A stretch of DNA of 64,000 nt, taken from the NCBI RefSeq assembly GCF_944377805.1, contig NZ_CALWFZ010000004.1, positions 62,001 to 126,000 on the forward strand, in the 5' to 3' direction. Every line of letters starts with the position of its first letter. Position 1 is the first letter of the stretch. The notes under the pieces were generated by a model. The model had not been told where the DNA came from, ran no database searches, and saw only the letters and a list, made by a program, of their open reading frames with translations. Source of the stretch: an uncultured Mediterraneibacter sp. GTDB lineage: Bacteria > Bacillota > Clostridia > Lachnospirales > Lachnospiraceae. The translations under genes were made by a program, and so were the position numbers. Positions 35,219-42,545 of this stretch are shown here, one piece after another.

Positions 35219-36253
35219 CACTGCGCCGGCAGCCTTTCTGCGCCGGTTTTCGTCAATAGCGGCATAGTGCTTTTTTGTTGTATTGACATCTTTGTGTCCG
35301 AGTACATCTGCCACAAGATATATATCACCTGTTTCCCGGTAAAGGGCTGTTCCGTAAGTACTTCTGAGCTTATGCGGTGTGATCTTTTTATTCGGCGTGA
35401 CTTCACGGGCATATTTCTTCACCATATTCTCCACAGCCTGTACTCCCATCCGTTTTCTCTGGGTAGAGAGAAAGAGAGCGTTTTCATGTCCGGGAAGCGG
35501 AAGAGTGGTCTTACGGGTTGTATAGAGGTAGTTTTTCAGGGCGTTCTCCACTTCCTCGCCGAAATAAACAACCATCTCATTGCCTCCTTTTCGTGTAACT
35601 TTAATTCCGTTGTTTTTAAAGTCGACGTCCTGAATGTCCAGTCCGACACACTCAGAGACACGGATACCTGTGCCAAGCAGCAGAGTCAGGATTGCCAGAT
35701 CCCGGTTTTTTGTCTTTTCATAGTAAGCCCGGCGCTGACCGGTAAGGGAATCGCCGCCATGATCCACATAATCGAGCAGTTTCGCAACTTCATCGGTATC
35801 CAGCCGTATAATTGCCTTTTCGTGAAGCTTTGGCATATCGACGAGCAAAGTGGGATTCTTTGCGATTGCCTGTCTTTTATAAAAATAGCCATAGAAACTC
35901 CGGAGCGCAGACATCTTGCGGGCAAGCCCTTTTTCTGTATTTGTAATCCGTTTATCCTCGTTCATATAGACTTTTAAGTATTCCTGGTATTCTTCAATGT
36001 CAACCGGCTCCAGGCGCTCCAGATCCTTCAGTGTGAACTGATCCATTGTATAATTTTTATACAGCGGATTGTTCTCCATTAAAAAATGAAAGAAAACACG
36101 AATGTCATATGCGTAGGAAATACGCGTCCTTGCCGATGTGGTCGGTTCAACCGCGCGAAAATAGTCCTTTGCAAATGGAGGCAGCGTCTTAAGAATATCT
36201 CTGAGACGCAAAGTATTGTCGATAGATTTCTGTTCATAGTAAGACTTTACCAT
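35201..36253 (-). CDS. Tyrosine recombinase (XerC/XerD-like integrase)
   Basis: 350 residues. An N-terminal SAM-like core-binding domain (about residues 20-140) and a C-terminal catalytic domain with GIRVSE (Arg), RKGGNE (Lys), HKLRSTYG (His, Arg), LGHKDVNTTKKHY (His, Tyr). All catalytic residues are present. It lies beside the LexA-controlled gene pair with no phage genes or att-like repeats in view, which suggests a resident recombinase, though chromosome-dimer resolution cannot be claimed from sequence. Start preceded by AGGGGTT. Confidence 0.9.
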   Translation of the reverse strand: MVKSYYEQKSIDNTLRLRDILKTLPPFAKDYFRAVEPTTSARTRISYAYDIRVFFHFLMENNPLYKNYTMDQFTLKDLERLEPVDIEEYQEYLKVYMNEDKRITNTEKGLARKMSALRSFYGYFYKRQAIAKNPTLLVDMPKLHEKAIIRLDTDEVAKLLDYVDHGGDSLTGQRRAYYEKTKNRDLAILTLLLGTGIRVSECVGLDIQDVDFKNNGIKVTRKGGNEMVVYFGEEVENALKNYLYTTRKTTLPLPGHENALFLSTQRKRMGVQAVENMVKKYAREVTPNKKITPHKLRSTYGTALYRETGDIYLVADVLGHKDVNTTKKHYAAIDENRRRKAAGAVKLRDI

Positions 36254-36323
36254 AATGATTAACCCCTTTTTATTTTTGAAATATCCCCGAATATAGCTTG
36301 GAAAAAGCCGTATACATAAATAT

Positions 36324-36352
36324 AGTATAACGCATATAACGTTTTTTGTCTA
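36324..36352 (-). promoter_or_regulatory. Promoter of the tyrosine recombinase
   Basis: On the minus strand TAGACA (36352-36347), a 17-nt spacer and TATACT (36329-36324). The spacer holds a direct repeat, ATAACG-CAT-ATAACG, at 36327-36341 on the plus strand, a possible operator. The predicted leader is about 65 nt. Confidence 0.7.
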
Positions 36353-36404
36353 TATCTTTTGGAAAAATCAGTATTTGTCGTATAGATTGAAATGTGTTTA
36401 AAAA

Positions 36405-36458
36405 AGCCGAAACAGTCTCTCATTTCAGATGAAATCATGTATAAACACTGTTTCGGCT
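36405..36458 (-). terminator. Terminator of the LysM gene
   Basis: A 12-bp stem AGCCGAAACAGT (36405-36416) with its complement at 36447-36458. On the minus strand it is followed by TTTTTT. It lies about 80 nt beyond the lysM stop; the AT-rich rest of 36254-36537 shows only the recombinase promoter. Confidence 0.75.
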
Positions 36459-36537
36459 ATGTGGAGTGTATATATATCAATACATAGGGATGTATATTGA
36501 TACCATAGAAACTTCAGAAACTTTTTTTGAATAAAGT

Positions 36538-36879
36538 TTATTTAAAAGCTGTATCACTGTAAGCAATAATCAGATTCTGACCGGAATGTATTTCGTCAGA
36601 ATCAAGCTGATTTATTTCTTTGAGGACCCGGACATATTCTGAAACTGAATCATAATCATCTGTCAGATTCTCTTCAGCGATCGCCCAGAGCGTATCGCCG
36701 GGACGGATCTCAATACTCGTATAATATGTATATGACGCGTCTGGATCCGGAGTATTCTCATGGGCTGAAACTAAAAATACCCCAAAAGACAGACTGCATA
36801 TCAATATTGCTGAAATCATTCCGAAAAACAAATTGCGTAATCTTTTTCCTGTGGATCTTCTGTTTCTTTTCTTTTTCAT
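36538..36879 (-). CDS. YneA-like LysM protein, probable SOS-induced cell division inhibitor
   Basis: 113 residues. A basic N-terminus (KKKRNRRSTGKR), one membrane helix (about residues 17-38), then an extracytoplasmic LysM domain (about 57-109) with IRPGDTLWAIAEENL and SGQNLIIAY. This architecture, and its position divergent from lexA across LexA boxes, parallels Bacillus YneA, which halts division during DNA damage. The role is inferred from architecture and context; sequence similarity outside LysM was not tested. AGAGGGG precedes the start. Confidence 0.8.
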   Translation of the reverse strand: MKKKRNRRSTGKRLRNLFFGMISAILICSLSFGVFLVSAHENTPDPDASYTYYTSIEIRPGDTLWAIAEENLTDDYDSVSEYVRVLKEINQLDSDEIHSGQNLIIAYSDTAFK

Positions 36880-36955
36880 GATGAAATACCCCTCTCAATT
36901 ATAAAATGGTCAGTTTTTTCAAAAGCATCAAATTGTATACAAGTATACTTAATAT

Positions 36956-36969
36956 CGAACATCTATTCA
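36956..36969. promoter_or_regulatory. Weak LexA-box-like site
   Basis: CGAACATCTATTCA keeps the left half CGAAC of the Bacillus-type box (CGAAC-N4-GTTCG) but has a poor right half. It is nearest to the LysM gene. Confidence 0.35.
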
Positions 36970-36971
36970 CA

Positions 36972-36985
36972 CGAACTTTTGTTCT
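36972..36985. promoter_or_regulatory. LexA box
   Basis: CGAACTTTTGTTCT matches CGAAC-N4-GTTCG at nine of ten consensus positions. It lies centrally between lysM and lexA. Confidence 0.8.
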
Positions 36986-37005
36986 ATATTTAGCATTATA
37001 TACCA

Positions 37006-37019
37006 CGAACATTTGTTTG
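37006..37019. promoter_or_regulatory. LexA box
   Basis: CGAACATTTGTTTG, nine of ten consensus positions of CGAAC-N4-GTTCG. Its centre is 34 bp from that of the preceding box, about three helical turns. Confidence 0.75.
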
Positions 37020-37031
37020 TCAATAAAAAAT

Positions 37032-37045
37032 CGAACATATTTTCG
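37032..37045. promoter_or_regulatory. LexA box
   Basis: CGAACATATTTTCG, nine of ten consensus positions. It lies 37 nt upstream of the lexA -10 box TATAAT (37082-37087), placed to repress lexA itself. Confidence 0.75.
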
Positions 37046-37081
37046 CAACAAGTGTTTGCTTTTTTCCTTTTGCTATGTTAG

Positions 37082-37087
37082 TATAAT
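37082..37087 (+). promoter_or_regulatory. lexA -10 box
   Basis: TATAAT 27 nt before the lexA ATG. The -35 region (about 37058-37064) is T-rich and a poor match, in keeping with a regulated promoter. Confidence 0.5.
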
Positions 37088-37113
37088 AAATATAATGAGT
37101 TTCGGAGGGAATT

Positions 37114-37731
37114 ATGTCTAAAGGAAAAATCAGTAAAAAGCAACAGGAAATACTTGAATATATCAAGATGCAGATATTGCAGAGAGGGTTCCCCCCGTCG
37201 GTTCGTGAGATTTGTGAAGCTGTGGATCTGAAATCCACTTCGTCCGTCCACTCTCATCTTGAGACACTCGAGAAGAACGGTTTTATTAGAAGAGATCCCA
37301 CAAAACCGAGGGCCATAGAGATTCTGGATGACAATTTCAATCTGACCAGACGTGAGATGGTCAATGTTCCTATTATAGGTCATGTAGCTGCCGGACAGCC
37401 TATTTTAGCACAGGAGAATATAGAGGACTACTTCCCTATTCCTGTGGAACATATGCCGAACAAAGAGACATTTATGTTGAAAGTAAAAGGGGAAAGCATG
37501 ATAAACGCCGGAATTCTTGACGGTGATATGGTGCTTGTTGAAGAAGGGAACACGGCCTCAAACGGTGATATGGTCGTAGCTATGATTGATGAGGGGGCAA
37601 CTGTGAAGACTTTTTATAAAGAAGAAGGTGTATTCAGGCTCCAGCCGGAAAATGATTTTATGGATCCGATTATTGTCCGGGAGGTTTCAATACTCGGTAA
37701 AGTAATTGGTGTGATCCGCCTGTTCAAATAA
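37114..37731 (+). CDS. lexA: SOS transcriptional repressor LexA
   Basis: 205 residues. An N-terminal winged-helix DNA-binding domain (about 1-70; [24 protein letters not shown]) and a C-terminal S24 autoprotease. The self-cleavage site is Ala93-Gly94 (HVAAGQP), the nucleophile Ser128 (GESM) and the general base Lys165 (ATVKTF). RecA filaments trigger cleavage after DNA damage. CGGAGG precedes the ATG. The upstream LexA boxes indicate autoregulation and joint control of the divergent LysM gene. Confidence 0.97.
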   Translation: MSKGKISKKQQEILEYIKMQILQRGFPPSVREICEAVDLKSTSSVHSHLETLEKNGFIRRDPTKPRAIEILDDNFNLTRREMVNVPIIGHVAAGQPILAQENIEDYFPIPVEHMPNKETFMLKVKGESMINAGILDGDMVLVEEGNTASNGDMVVAMIDEGATVKTFYKEEGVFRLQPENDFMDPIIVREVSILGKVIGVIRLFK

Positions 37732-37760
37732 TTAAATCCCGGTATAATAAATGCTGTAAA

Positions 37761-37790
37761 AGGGAGACGCCAGCCGCGTCTCCCTATTTT
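37761..37790. terminator. Terminator between lexA and rsfS
   Basis: Perfect 10-bp stem AGGGAGACGC (37761-37770) / GCGTCTCCCT (37776-37785), 5-nt loop, T-run on the plus strand and TTTTA on the minus strand. It serves both convergent units and overlaps the rsfS stop codon. Confidence 0.85.
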
Positions 37791-38143
37791 TCTTCCAGCT
37801 CTTCGATGGTGATATTTTTTCCGTCTTTCCAGATCCGTTCCAGGTCATAAAACAGACGGTTTTCTTTATCAAACACATGGACGATAATATCTCCGAAGTC
37901 TAAGAGAACCCAGCTTGATCCGCCTCTGCCCTCACGCTGCTTTAGTTCATATCCGGATTTATGCAGTTCATCTTCGACGTTATCGACCAGGGCGCTTACC
38001 TGACTGTCATTATTCCCGTTTGCAATGATAAAATAGTCGGCAAGTACAGAGATCCCGGTAATATCGATGATTTGAATATCTTCTCCCTTTTTGTCACTCA
38101 GAGCCTGCCAGGCGATGCGCGCCATTTCTTTTGACTGATTCAT
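37784..38143 (-). CDS. rsfS: Ribosome silencing factor RsfS
   Basis: 119 residues. It binds L14 and blocks subunit joining when nutrients are low. Typical segments are DITGISVLADYFIIANGNNDSQVSAL, KQREGRGGSSWVLLDFGDIIVHVF and RLFYDLERIWKDG. AAAGGAGG precedes the start. It ends the nadD-yqeK-rsfS series. Confidence 0.95.
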   Translation of the reverse strand: MNQSKEMARIAWQALSDKKGEDIQIIDITGISVLADYFIIANGNNDSQVSALVDNVEDELHKSGYELKQREGRGGSSWVLLDFGDIIVHVFDKENRLFYDLERIWKDGKNITIEELEEK

Positions 38144-38169
38144 TTTACTGCTCCTCCTTTATTATCTAA

Positions 38170-38748
38170 TTATTCTGCTATTGATTTTTTATAATATTCA
38201 CAGGTGCTTATTGTCATCGGATCTATTGATTTCCCACCATCTTTCAGGTATTGTACGGTTCTCTCTGCCGACAGATATACCGCCCTGTCTATGTTTCTGA
38301 AGACAATGCCCCGGATTTCATCAAGTCCGGGAATTGGTCTTCGGTTGGGCTCGATATAGTCGGCAATGTAAATGATCTTTTCCAGCATAGTCATACCGGG
38401 GCGTCCGGTCGTGTGATAGGTGATAGAATCAAGAATGGCCTGATTCTTAATTTTATATTCATGCCTTGCAAGATAAGCGCCGAGTTTAGCGTGAACCAGC
38501 GCGGGCATCATAAGCTCTGAGGCCGTAAGTTCGATTCCGTAATTCTGACAGAGGGTGATCTGATCTTTTGCGGAACAGTATTTCCCACAGTCATGAAGAA
38601 GCCCGGCTGTAAGGGCGAGCTCCATGTCTTCTCCATAGCACATGGCAAGGGCGCCCGCTGTGTACATGACTCCGACCGTATGCTCAAACCGTTCTTTTTT
38701 CAGTTTTTCCGACAGCCTTTTTCGGATTTTTAATAACTCTTCTGTCAT
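38170..38748 (-). CDS. yqeK: YqeK-type HD-domain hydrolase (symmetrical Ap4A hydrolase)
   Basis: 192 residues. HD-domain metal ligands are visible as FEHTVGV (His), LLHDCGKYC (His-Asp), VHAKLGAYLA (His) and IADYIEPNR (Asp). Bacillus YqeK hydrolyses Ap4A to two ADP. The start overlaps the nadD stop (ATGA), the conserved nadD-yqeK arrangement. Confidence 0.93.
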   Translation of the reverse strand: MTEELLKIRKRLSEKLKKERFEHTVGVMYTAGALAMCYGEDMELALTAGLLHDCGKYCSAKDQITLCQNYGIELTASELMMPALVHAKLGAYLARHEYKIKNQAILDSITYHTTGRPGMTMLEKIIYIADYIEPNRRPIPGLDEIRGIVFRNIDRAVYLSAERTVQYLKDGGKSIDPMTISTCEYYKKSIAE

Positions 38749-39368
38749 TGCTCTTCAGATACTCCTTTTCGGTAAAGACGATGTTCTTCGATGTATTCCG
38801 ATACAGCGTCAGGTACCATATAACGGATGCTGAGGCCCTGTTCTGCCCTGCGCCTTATGGTAGTGGAGGATATTTCTACGAGCGGCGCCCGAAGAAGCCT
38901 GATATCCGCATTGTACTTTCCGATCAGATACCGGATTTGTTCTCTCATGCTTTTGGCGTCTTTATCATCTCTCATCGCCGCCAGAATGGTACAGCATGGA
39001 AAGATTGATTCATAATTCTTCCATCCCTCAATAGAGAACAGAGAATCTGCTCCCAGGATAAAATAAAACTGGTGCTCGGGATAGCGCTCCTTAAAGTCGG
39101 CCAGAGTGCTGTAAGTGTAAGAATGGGTTCGGGTAGTGGCCTCGTGAAGGCTGACTTTAAAATAAGAGATGTCGGACGTTGCCAGTTTTACCATCTCGAT
39201 ACGGTCCGCCAGAGAGATGCCGCTCTCATCGGTGATCTTGTGAGGCGGGTTGCCGTTAGGGAGAAACCATATCTCATCGAGAGAGTAATTCTCAAAGGCA
39301 AATTGTCCGAGCAGGAGGTGTCCGATATGGATTGGATCGAACGTACCGCCCATAATTCCTATTTTCAT
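38745..39368 (-). CDS. nadD: Nicotinate-nucleotide adenylyltransferase NadD
   Basis: About 207 residues, beginning MKIGIMGGTFDPIHIGHL with the nucleotidyltransferase HxGH motif. FILGADSLFSIEGWKNYE and SSTTIRRR match NadD. It makes deamido-NAD from nicotinate mononucleotide and ATP. The start at 39368 follows CAGGTG; an in-frame ATG 15 nt upstream is less well placed. Confidence 0.95.
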   Translation of the reverse strand: MKIGIMGGTFDPIHIGHLLLGQFAFENYSLDEIWFLPNGNPPHKITDESGISLADRIEMVKLATSDISYFKVSLHEATTRTHSYTYSTLADFKERYPEHQFYFILGADSLFSIEGWKNYESIFPCCTILAAMRDDKDAKSMREQIRYLIGKYNADIRLLRAPLVEISSTTIRRRAEQGLSIRYMVPDAVSEYIEEHRLYRKGVSEEQ

Positions 39369-39392
39369 AGTGTTCACCTGCAAATGTATGAT

Positions 39393-39686
39393 TTACAGAG
39401 GAAGAAAGATTTTCTTCTTATCATCCTTTCCCTCTTTGTATAATACGATCTTTTTGCCGATTACCTGTACAATCTGTGAATGTGTGCGTTCCGCAATAAT
39501 CTCAGCCAATTCTCTGGGATCATCCGCGCAGTTATTGAGCACGCTGATTTTTATCAGTTCGCGCGCGTCCAGCGCTTCAGAGATTGCCTGGGTAAGCCCG
39601 GGAGTCATGCTGGACTTCCCGATCTGAAAAACAGGTTCTGTTTTCATGGCAAGGCTTTTTAAATATGCTCTTTGTTTTGTTGTCAT
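39393..39686 (-). CDS. yhbY: Ribosome assembly RNA-binding protein YhbY
   Basis: 97 residues with the CRM-domain pattern: TTKQRAYLKSLA, PVFQIGKSSMTPGL and ELIKISVLNNC. YhbY binds pre-50S particles. TAGGAGAG precedes the start. It lies between obgE and nadD as in other Clostridia. Confidence 0.93.
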   Translation of the reverse strand: MTTKQRAYLKSLAMKTEPVFQIGKSSMTPGLTQAISEALDARELIKISVLNNCADDPRELAEIIAERTHSQIVQVIGKKIVLYKEGKDDKKKIFLPL

Positions 39687-39696
39687 CTGTTCTCTC

Positions 39697-40980
39697 CTAT
39701 TTATAATAATCGAACTGCAGGCCGTACATTTTTACAGTGTCGCCTTCCTGGATGCCTTTTGCTTCAAGTTCGTCGAGAATTCCGGTCTCCTTCAGGAACT
39801 TCTGGAAAAACGCAAATCCTTTTTCCGAGTCCAGATTCGTATATCCGAGCATTTTCTCGATCTTCGGACCTTCTACTACATACATTCCCTCGCTCAGTTC
39901 AACCGTATATGGAAGCTCCTCGTAGATCAGCTCATCTTCCGGGAAATACTCCTGTTCAAATACTACGGGGGCCTGATCCATTGTCTCAAGCTGTGAACTC
40001 ACATAGTAGAGCAGCTCAGAGACTCCTTTGCCTGTGGCGCCGGAGATCGGAAAAACCCGAATTCCCTTCGGCTCAAACTCGGATTTCAGTCGTTCTACCG
40101 GATCTGAGTCCTCTCCGTAAATCAGATCTGTCTTATTGGCGGCGATCACCTGAGGACGTCTGGCAATATCAGCATTGTATGCCTCCAGTTCGCTGTTTAT
40201 CTTATAGATGTCATCGATAGGATCTCTGCCCTCTGTGCCGGCAGCGTCCACCACATGGATCATCAGCTTTGTGCGTTCGATGTGGCGGAGAAATTCATGT
40301 CCCAGACCGACGCCCTCAGAGGCCCCCTCAATGAGCCCGGGAATATCTGCCATGACAAAGCCTTTTGCACCGTCAAGATCGACTACTCCGAGATTTGGTG
40401 TCAGGGTAGTAAAATGATAGTTGGCGATCTTGGGAGCCGCGTTGGTCACCCGTGAAAGGAGGGTTGATTTTCCTACATTTGGAAATCCAATCAGCCCCAC
40501 ATCCGCGATGACTTTGAGCTCCAGATTTACCTCAAGTTCTCTGGCGGGCTGTCCGGGTTGGGCATATTTGGGAACCTGCATGGTGGAAGTTGCGAAGTGC
40601 TGATTTCCAAGTCCTCCTTTTCCGCCTTTTAATACGATCTGTCTTCGGTTATCGCCTGACATATCAGCAATTACCTTGCCCGATGTCGCTTCTTTTATGA
40701 CAGTTCCCTCCGGAACATAAAGAATAAGGTCTTTTCCGTCCTTCCCGTGACATCTGCGCTTTCCTCCAGGTTCCCCGTCTCCGGCAGCGTATTTCCGTCG
40801 GTGGCGATAGTCGGAAAGCGTGTTGAGGCCTTCGTCAATCTCAAAAATCAGATCGCCTCCGCGTCCTCCGTCGCCGCCGTCCGGGCCTCCGTTTGGAACA
40901 TACAGTTCTCTCCTGAAGCTGCAGTGTCCGTCGCCGCCTTTACCGGATCTGATATAGATTTTCGCTCTGTCTGCAAACAT
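39697..40980 (-). CDS. obgE: Obg-family GTPase ObgE/CgtA
   Basis: 427 residues. The glycine-rich N-terminal Obg fold (1-158; SGKGGDGHCSFRRE, GGDGGRGGD), G domain with GFPNVGKST, DIPGL and NKTD, and the C-terminal OCT domain (about 345-425) found in Firmicutes. It acts in 50S maturation and stress response. ATG 40980 follows AAAGGAG; an upstream in-frame ATG lacks a ribosome site. Confidence 0.97.
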   Translation of the reverse strand: MFADRAKIYIRSGKGGDGHCSFRRELYVPNGGPDGGDGGRGGDLIFEIDEGLNTLSDYRHRRKYAAGDGEPGGKRRCHGKDGKDLILYVPEGTVIKEATSGKVIADMSGDNRRQIVLKGGKGGLGNQHFATSTMQVPKYAQPGQPARELEVNLELKVIADVGLIGFPNVGKSTLLSRVTNAAPKIANYHFTTLTPNLGVVDLDGAKGFVMADIPGLIEGASEGVGLGHEFLRHIERTKLMIHVVDAAGTEGRDPIDDIYKINSELEAYNADIARRPQVIAANKTDLIYGEDSDPVERLKSEFEPKGIRVFPISGATGKGVSELLYYVSSQLETMDQAPVVFEQEYFPEDELIYEELPYTVELSEGMYVVEGPKIEKMLGYTNLDSEKGFAFFQKFLKETGILDELEAKGIQEGDTVKMYGLQFDYYK

Positions 40981-41014
40981 AAATACTCCTTTACCAATTA
41001 CCACATAATGCTGC

Positions 41015-41044
41015 AAAAGCCCCAGACGACACTGCCTGGGGCTT
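41015..41044 (-). terminator. Hairpin terminator or attenuator between rpmA and obgE
   Basis: Stem AAGCCCCAG (41017-41025) with CTGGGGCTT (41036-41044); on the minus strand it is followed by TTTT. It lies just after the rpmA stop, so it would reduce expression of obgE relative to the ribosomal proteins. Confidence 0.7.
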
Positions 41045-41051
41045 AAACTGC

Positions 41052-41336
41052 TTACTCAGCTACCGGATAGATAGAAACCTGCTTCTTATCTCTTCCTTTT
41101 CTTTCATATCTTACGACACCGTCTACCAGGGCGAACAGAGTATCATCTCCGCCGCGTCCCACATTCACGCCCGGGTGAATTTTTGTACCGCGCTGTCTGT
41201 AGAGGATGTTTCCGGCTTTTACAAACTGTCCGTCTGCTCTCTTAGCGCCCAGTCTCTTGGACTCGGAATCACGTCCGTTCTTTGTAGAACCAACTCCCTT
41301 TTTATGAGCAAAAAACTGAAGATTCATTTTCATCAT
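41052..41336 (-). CDS. rpmA: 50S ribosomal protein L27 with cleavable N-terminal extension
   Basis: 94 residues. The start [18 protein letters not shown] carries the Firmicute extension that ends at the LQFF|A site. The mature N-terminus reaches the peptidyl transferase centre, so removal of the extension by Prp is required in Staphylococcus. Prp is encoded directly upstream, 5 nt away. AAGGAGG precedes the start. Confidence 0.97.
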   Translation of the reverse strand: MMKMNLQFFAHKKGVGSTKNGRDSESKRLGAKRADGQFVKAGNILYRQRGTKIHPGVNVGRGGDDTLFALVDGVVRYERKGRDKKQVSIYPVAE

Positions 41337-41341
41337 GGTTC

Positions 41342-41674
41342 TTACACCTCCTTGAAAATAATGTCAATGTATGATTCGTATTCGCTGCTGTCTTCTATCT
41401 GTTCCAGACCAAGAATCATGGAATCCAGCAAAAGCGAGGCATCGTGTGAAGGTGTCTGGCTGAAGCGGAATTCAATCCTTCCATCTCCTTCATCTGAAAT
41501 ACAGCTCGTCCTGTCATCTGTAAAACGCTCAATCGAATTCACGGTATTAATTACGATTGAAGATACGGCCGCGCATACAATATCCTTTCCCGGATCATCG
41601 TAGCCAGCATGTCCTGACAGATCAAAGCCGACATATTCGTGCCTGCCGGTCTTATAAATAGTTACCTGAATCAT
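41342..41674 (-). CDS. prp: Ribosomal-processing cysteine protease Prp
   Basis: 110 residues. Catalytic His in [14 protein letters not shown] and catalytic Cys in VCAAVSSIV, spaced as in Prp/YsxB. It removes the L27 N-terminal extension. It sits between rplU and rpmA, the invariant place in Firmicutes. No strong ribosome site is seen, and it follows rplU by 8 nt, so coupling is likely. Confidence 0.95.
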   Translation of the reverse strand: MIQVTIYKTGRHEYVGFDLSGHAGYDDPGKDIVCAAVSSIVINTVNSIERFTDDRTSCISDEGDGRIEFRFSQTPSHDASLLLDSMILGLEQIEDSSEYESYIDIIFKEV

Positions 41675-41682
41675 ATGGACGC

Positions 41683-41991
41683 TCAGGCGTTGATCTTGTC
41701 GATCTTCACAGCTGTGTACTGCTGTCTGTGTCCATTTTTCTTATGGTAACCAGTTTTTCTCTTATACTTGTAAACGACAACTTTCTTTGCTTTTCCATCG
41801 CCGATTACAGAAGCTGTAACTGTTGCACCTTCAACAGTGGGGTTGCCAACGACCAGCTTATCATTGTTTACTGCAAGCACCTGGTCGAATGTATAAGTTT
41901 CTCCAGCTTCAACACCAAGTTTTTCCACTTTAATGATATCGCCTTCGGCTACTTTGTACTGTTTACCACCTGTTGCTATAATCGCGTACAT
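41683..41991 (-). CDS. rplU: 50S ribosomal protein L21
   Basis: 102 residues starting [14 protein letters not shown], the normal L21 start and length. The C-terminus [21 protein letters not shown] is typical. TAGGAGG lies before ATG 41991; a longer frame upstream has no ribosome site. First gene of rplU-prp-rpmA. Confidence 0.97.
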   Translation of the reverse strand: MYAIIATGGKQYKVAEGDIIKVEKLGVEAGETYTFDQVLAVNNDKLVVGNPTVEGATVTASVIGDGKAKKVVVYKYKRKTGYHKKNGHRQQYTAVKIDKINA

Positions 41992-41998
41992 ATAGCAC

Positions 41999-42073
41999 CT
42001 CCTATTATCATTACTCGCCAATTACGGTGTCTGTCAAAACGTCAGAACTTCAAAACCTCATTGTGCGGCATAC
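41999..42073 (-). promoter_or_regulatory. rplU leader, candidate L21 autoregulatory element
   Basis: About 75 nt between the predicted start site and the ribosome site. It contains TCTG/CAGA pairing around 42033-42049. Firmicute rplU genes often carry a known L21 leader motif; I could not confirm its consensus by eye. Confidence 0.4.
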
Positions 42074-42079
42074 TATCGT

Positions 42080-42109
42080 AGTATATCATATCCAATTTTA
42101 TGAAGTCAA
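42080..42109 (-). promoter_or_regulatory. Promoter of rplU-prp-rpmA
   Basis: On the minus strand TTGACT (42109-42104), an 18-nt spacer and TATACT (42085-42080), with TGA before the -10. The -35 box includes the stop codon of the upstream CBS gene. Confidence 0.75.
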
Positions 42110-42525
42110 TAGCTTTCCGGTAAATTCTTCAGCTTTTCATAGCAGTATTCAATAATACTCTTTCGCGTGACAATTCCGATAAATTTCCTCTGATCGTCAA
42201 TAACCGGCACGAAATTCTGATCCATAGATTTTCTTATGAGATCTTCCATATCAGAGCCGACAGAAACCGGCGCGTAATCCACCTTGCGGGGAAAATCCTG
42301 TATAAATATATTTTCCGCTTTTTTAAGATTCAAGTCTGTGTACTTCTTAATTCCCCAGAGCAGATCTCCCTCTGTGATTGTCCCGACATATTCTCCCGCT
42401 TTGTTAAGCATGGGGATACACGCATATTTGTGATACTCCATTGTCTCTAATACTTGTCTTAAAGTACTGTGGTCATAGACAAAAGCCACTTCACTTTTGG
42501 GTCTTAAAAAAAACAGGATATTCAT
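42106..42525 (-). CDS. Two-CBS-domain protein
   Basis: 139 residues made of a pair of CBS domains (about 1-65 and 70-132): YKYACIPMLNKAGEYVGTITEGDLL, then FVPVIDDQRKFIGIVTRKSII. CBS pairs bind adenine nucleotides and act as sensors. It follows lysC by 20 nt, so regulation of or by aspartate metabolism is possible but not shown. GAGGAG precedes the start. Confidence 0.88.
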   Translation of the reverse strand: MNILFFLRPKSEVAFVYDHSTLRQVLETMEYHKYACIPMLNKAGEYVGTITEGDLLWGIKKYTDLNLKKAENIFIQDFPRKVDYAPVSVGSDMEDLIRKSMDQNFVPVIDDQRKFIGIVTRKSIIEYCYEKLKNLPESY

Positions 42526-42545
42526 TTGTAACTCTCCTCTCCGGC

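Noticed and set aside
35201..36253. Prophage or integrative element marked by the tyrosine recombinase
   Set aside because: No phage, conjugation or att-like repeats lie nearby, and flanking genes are ordinary chromosomal genes.
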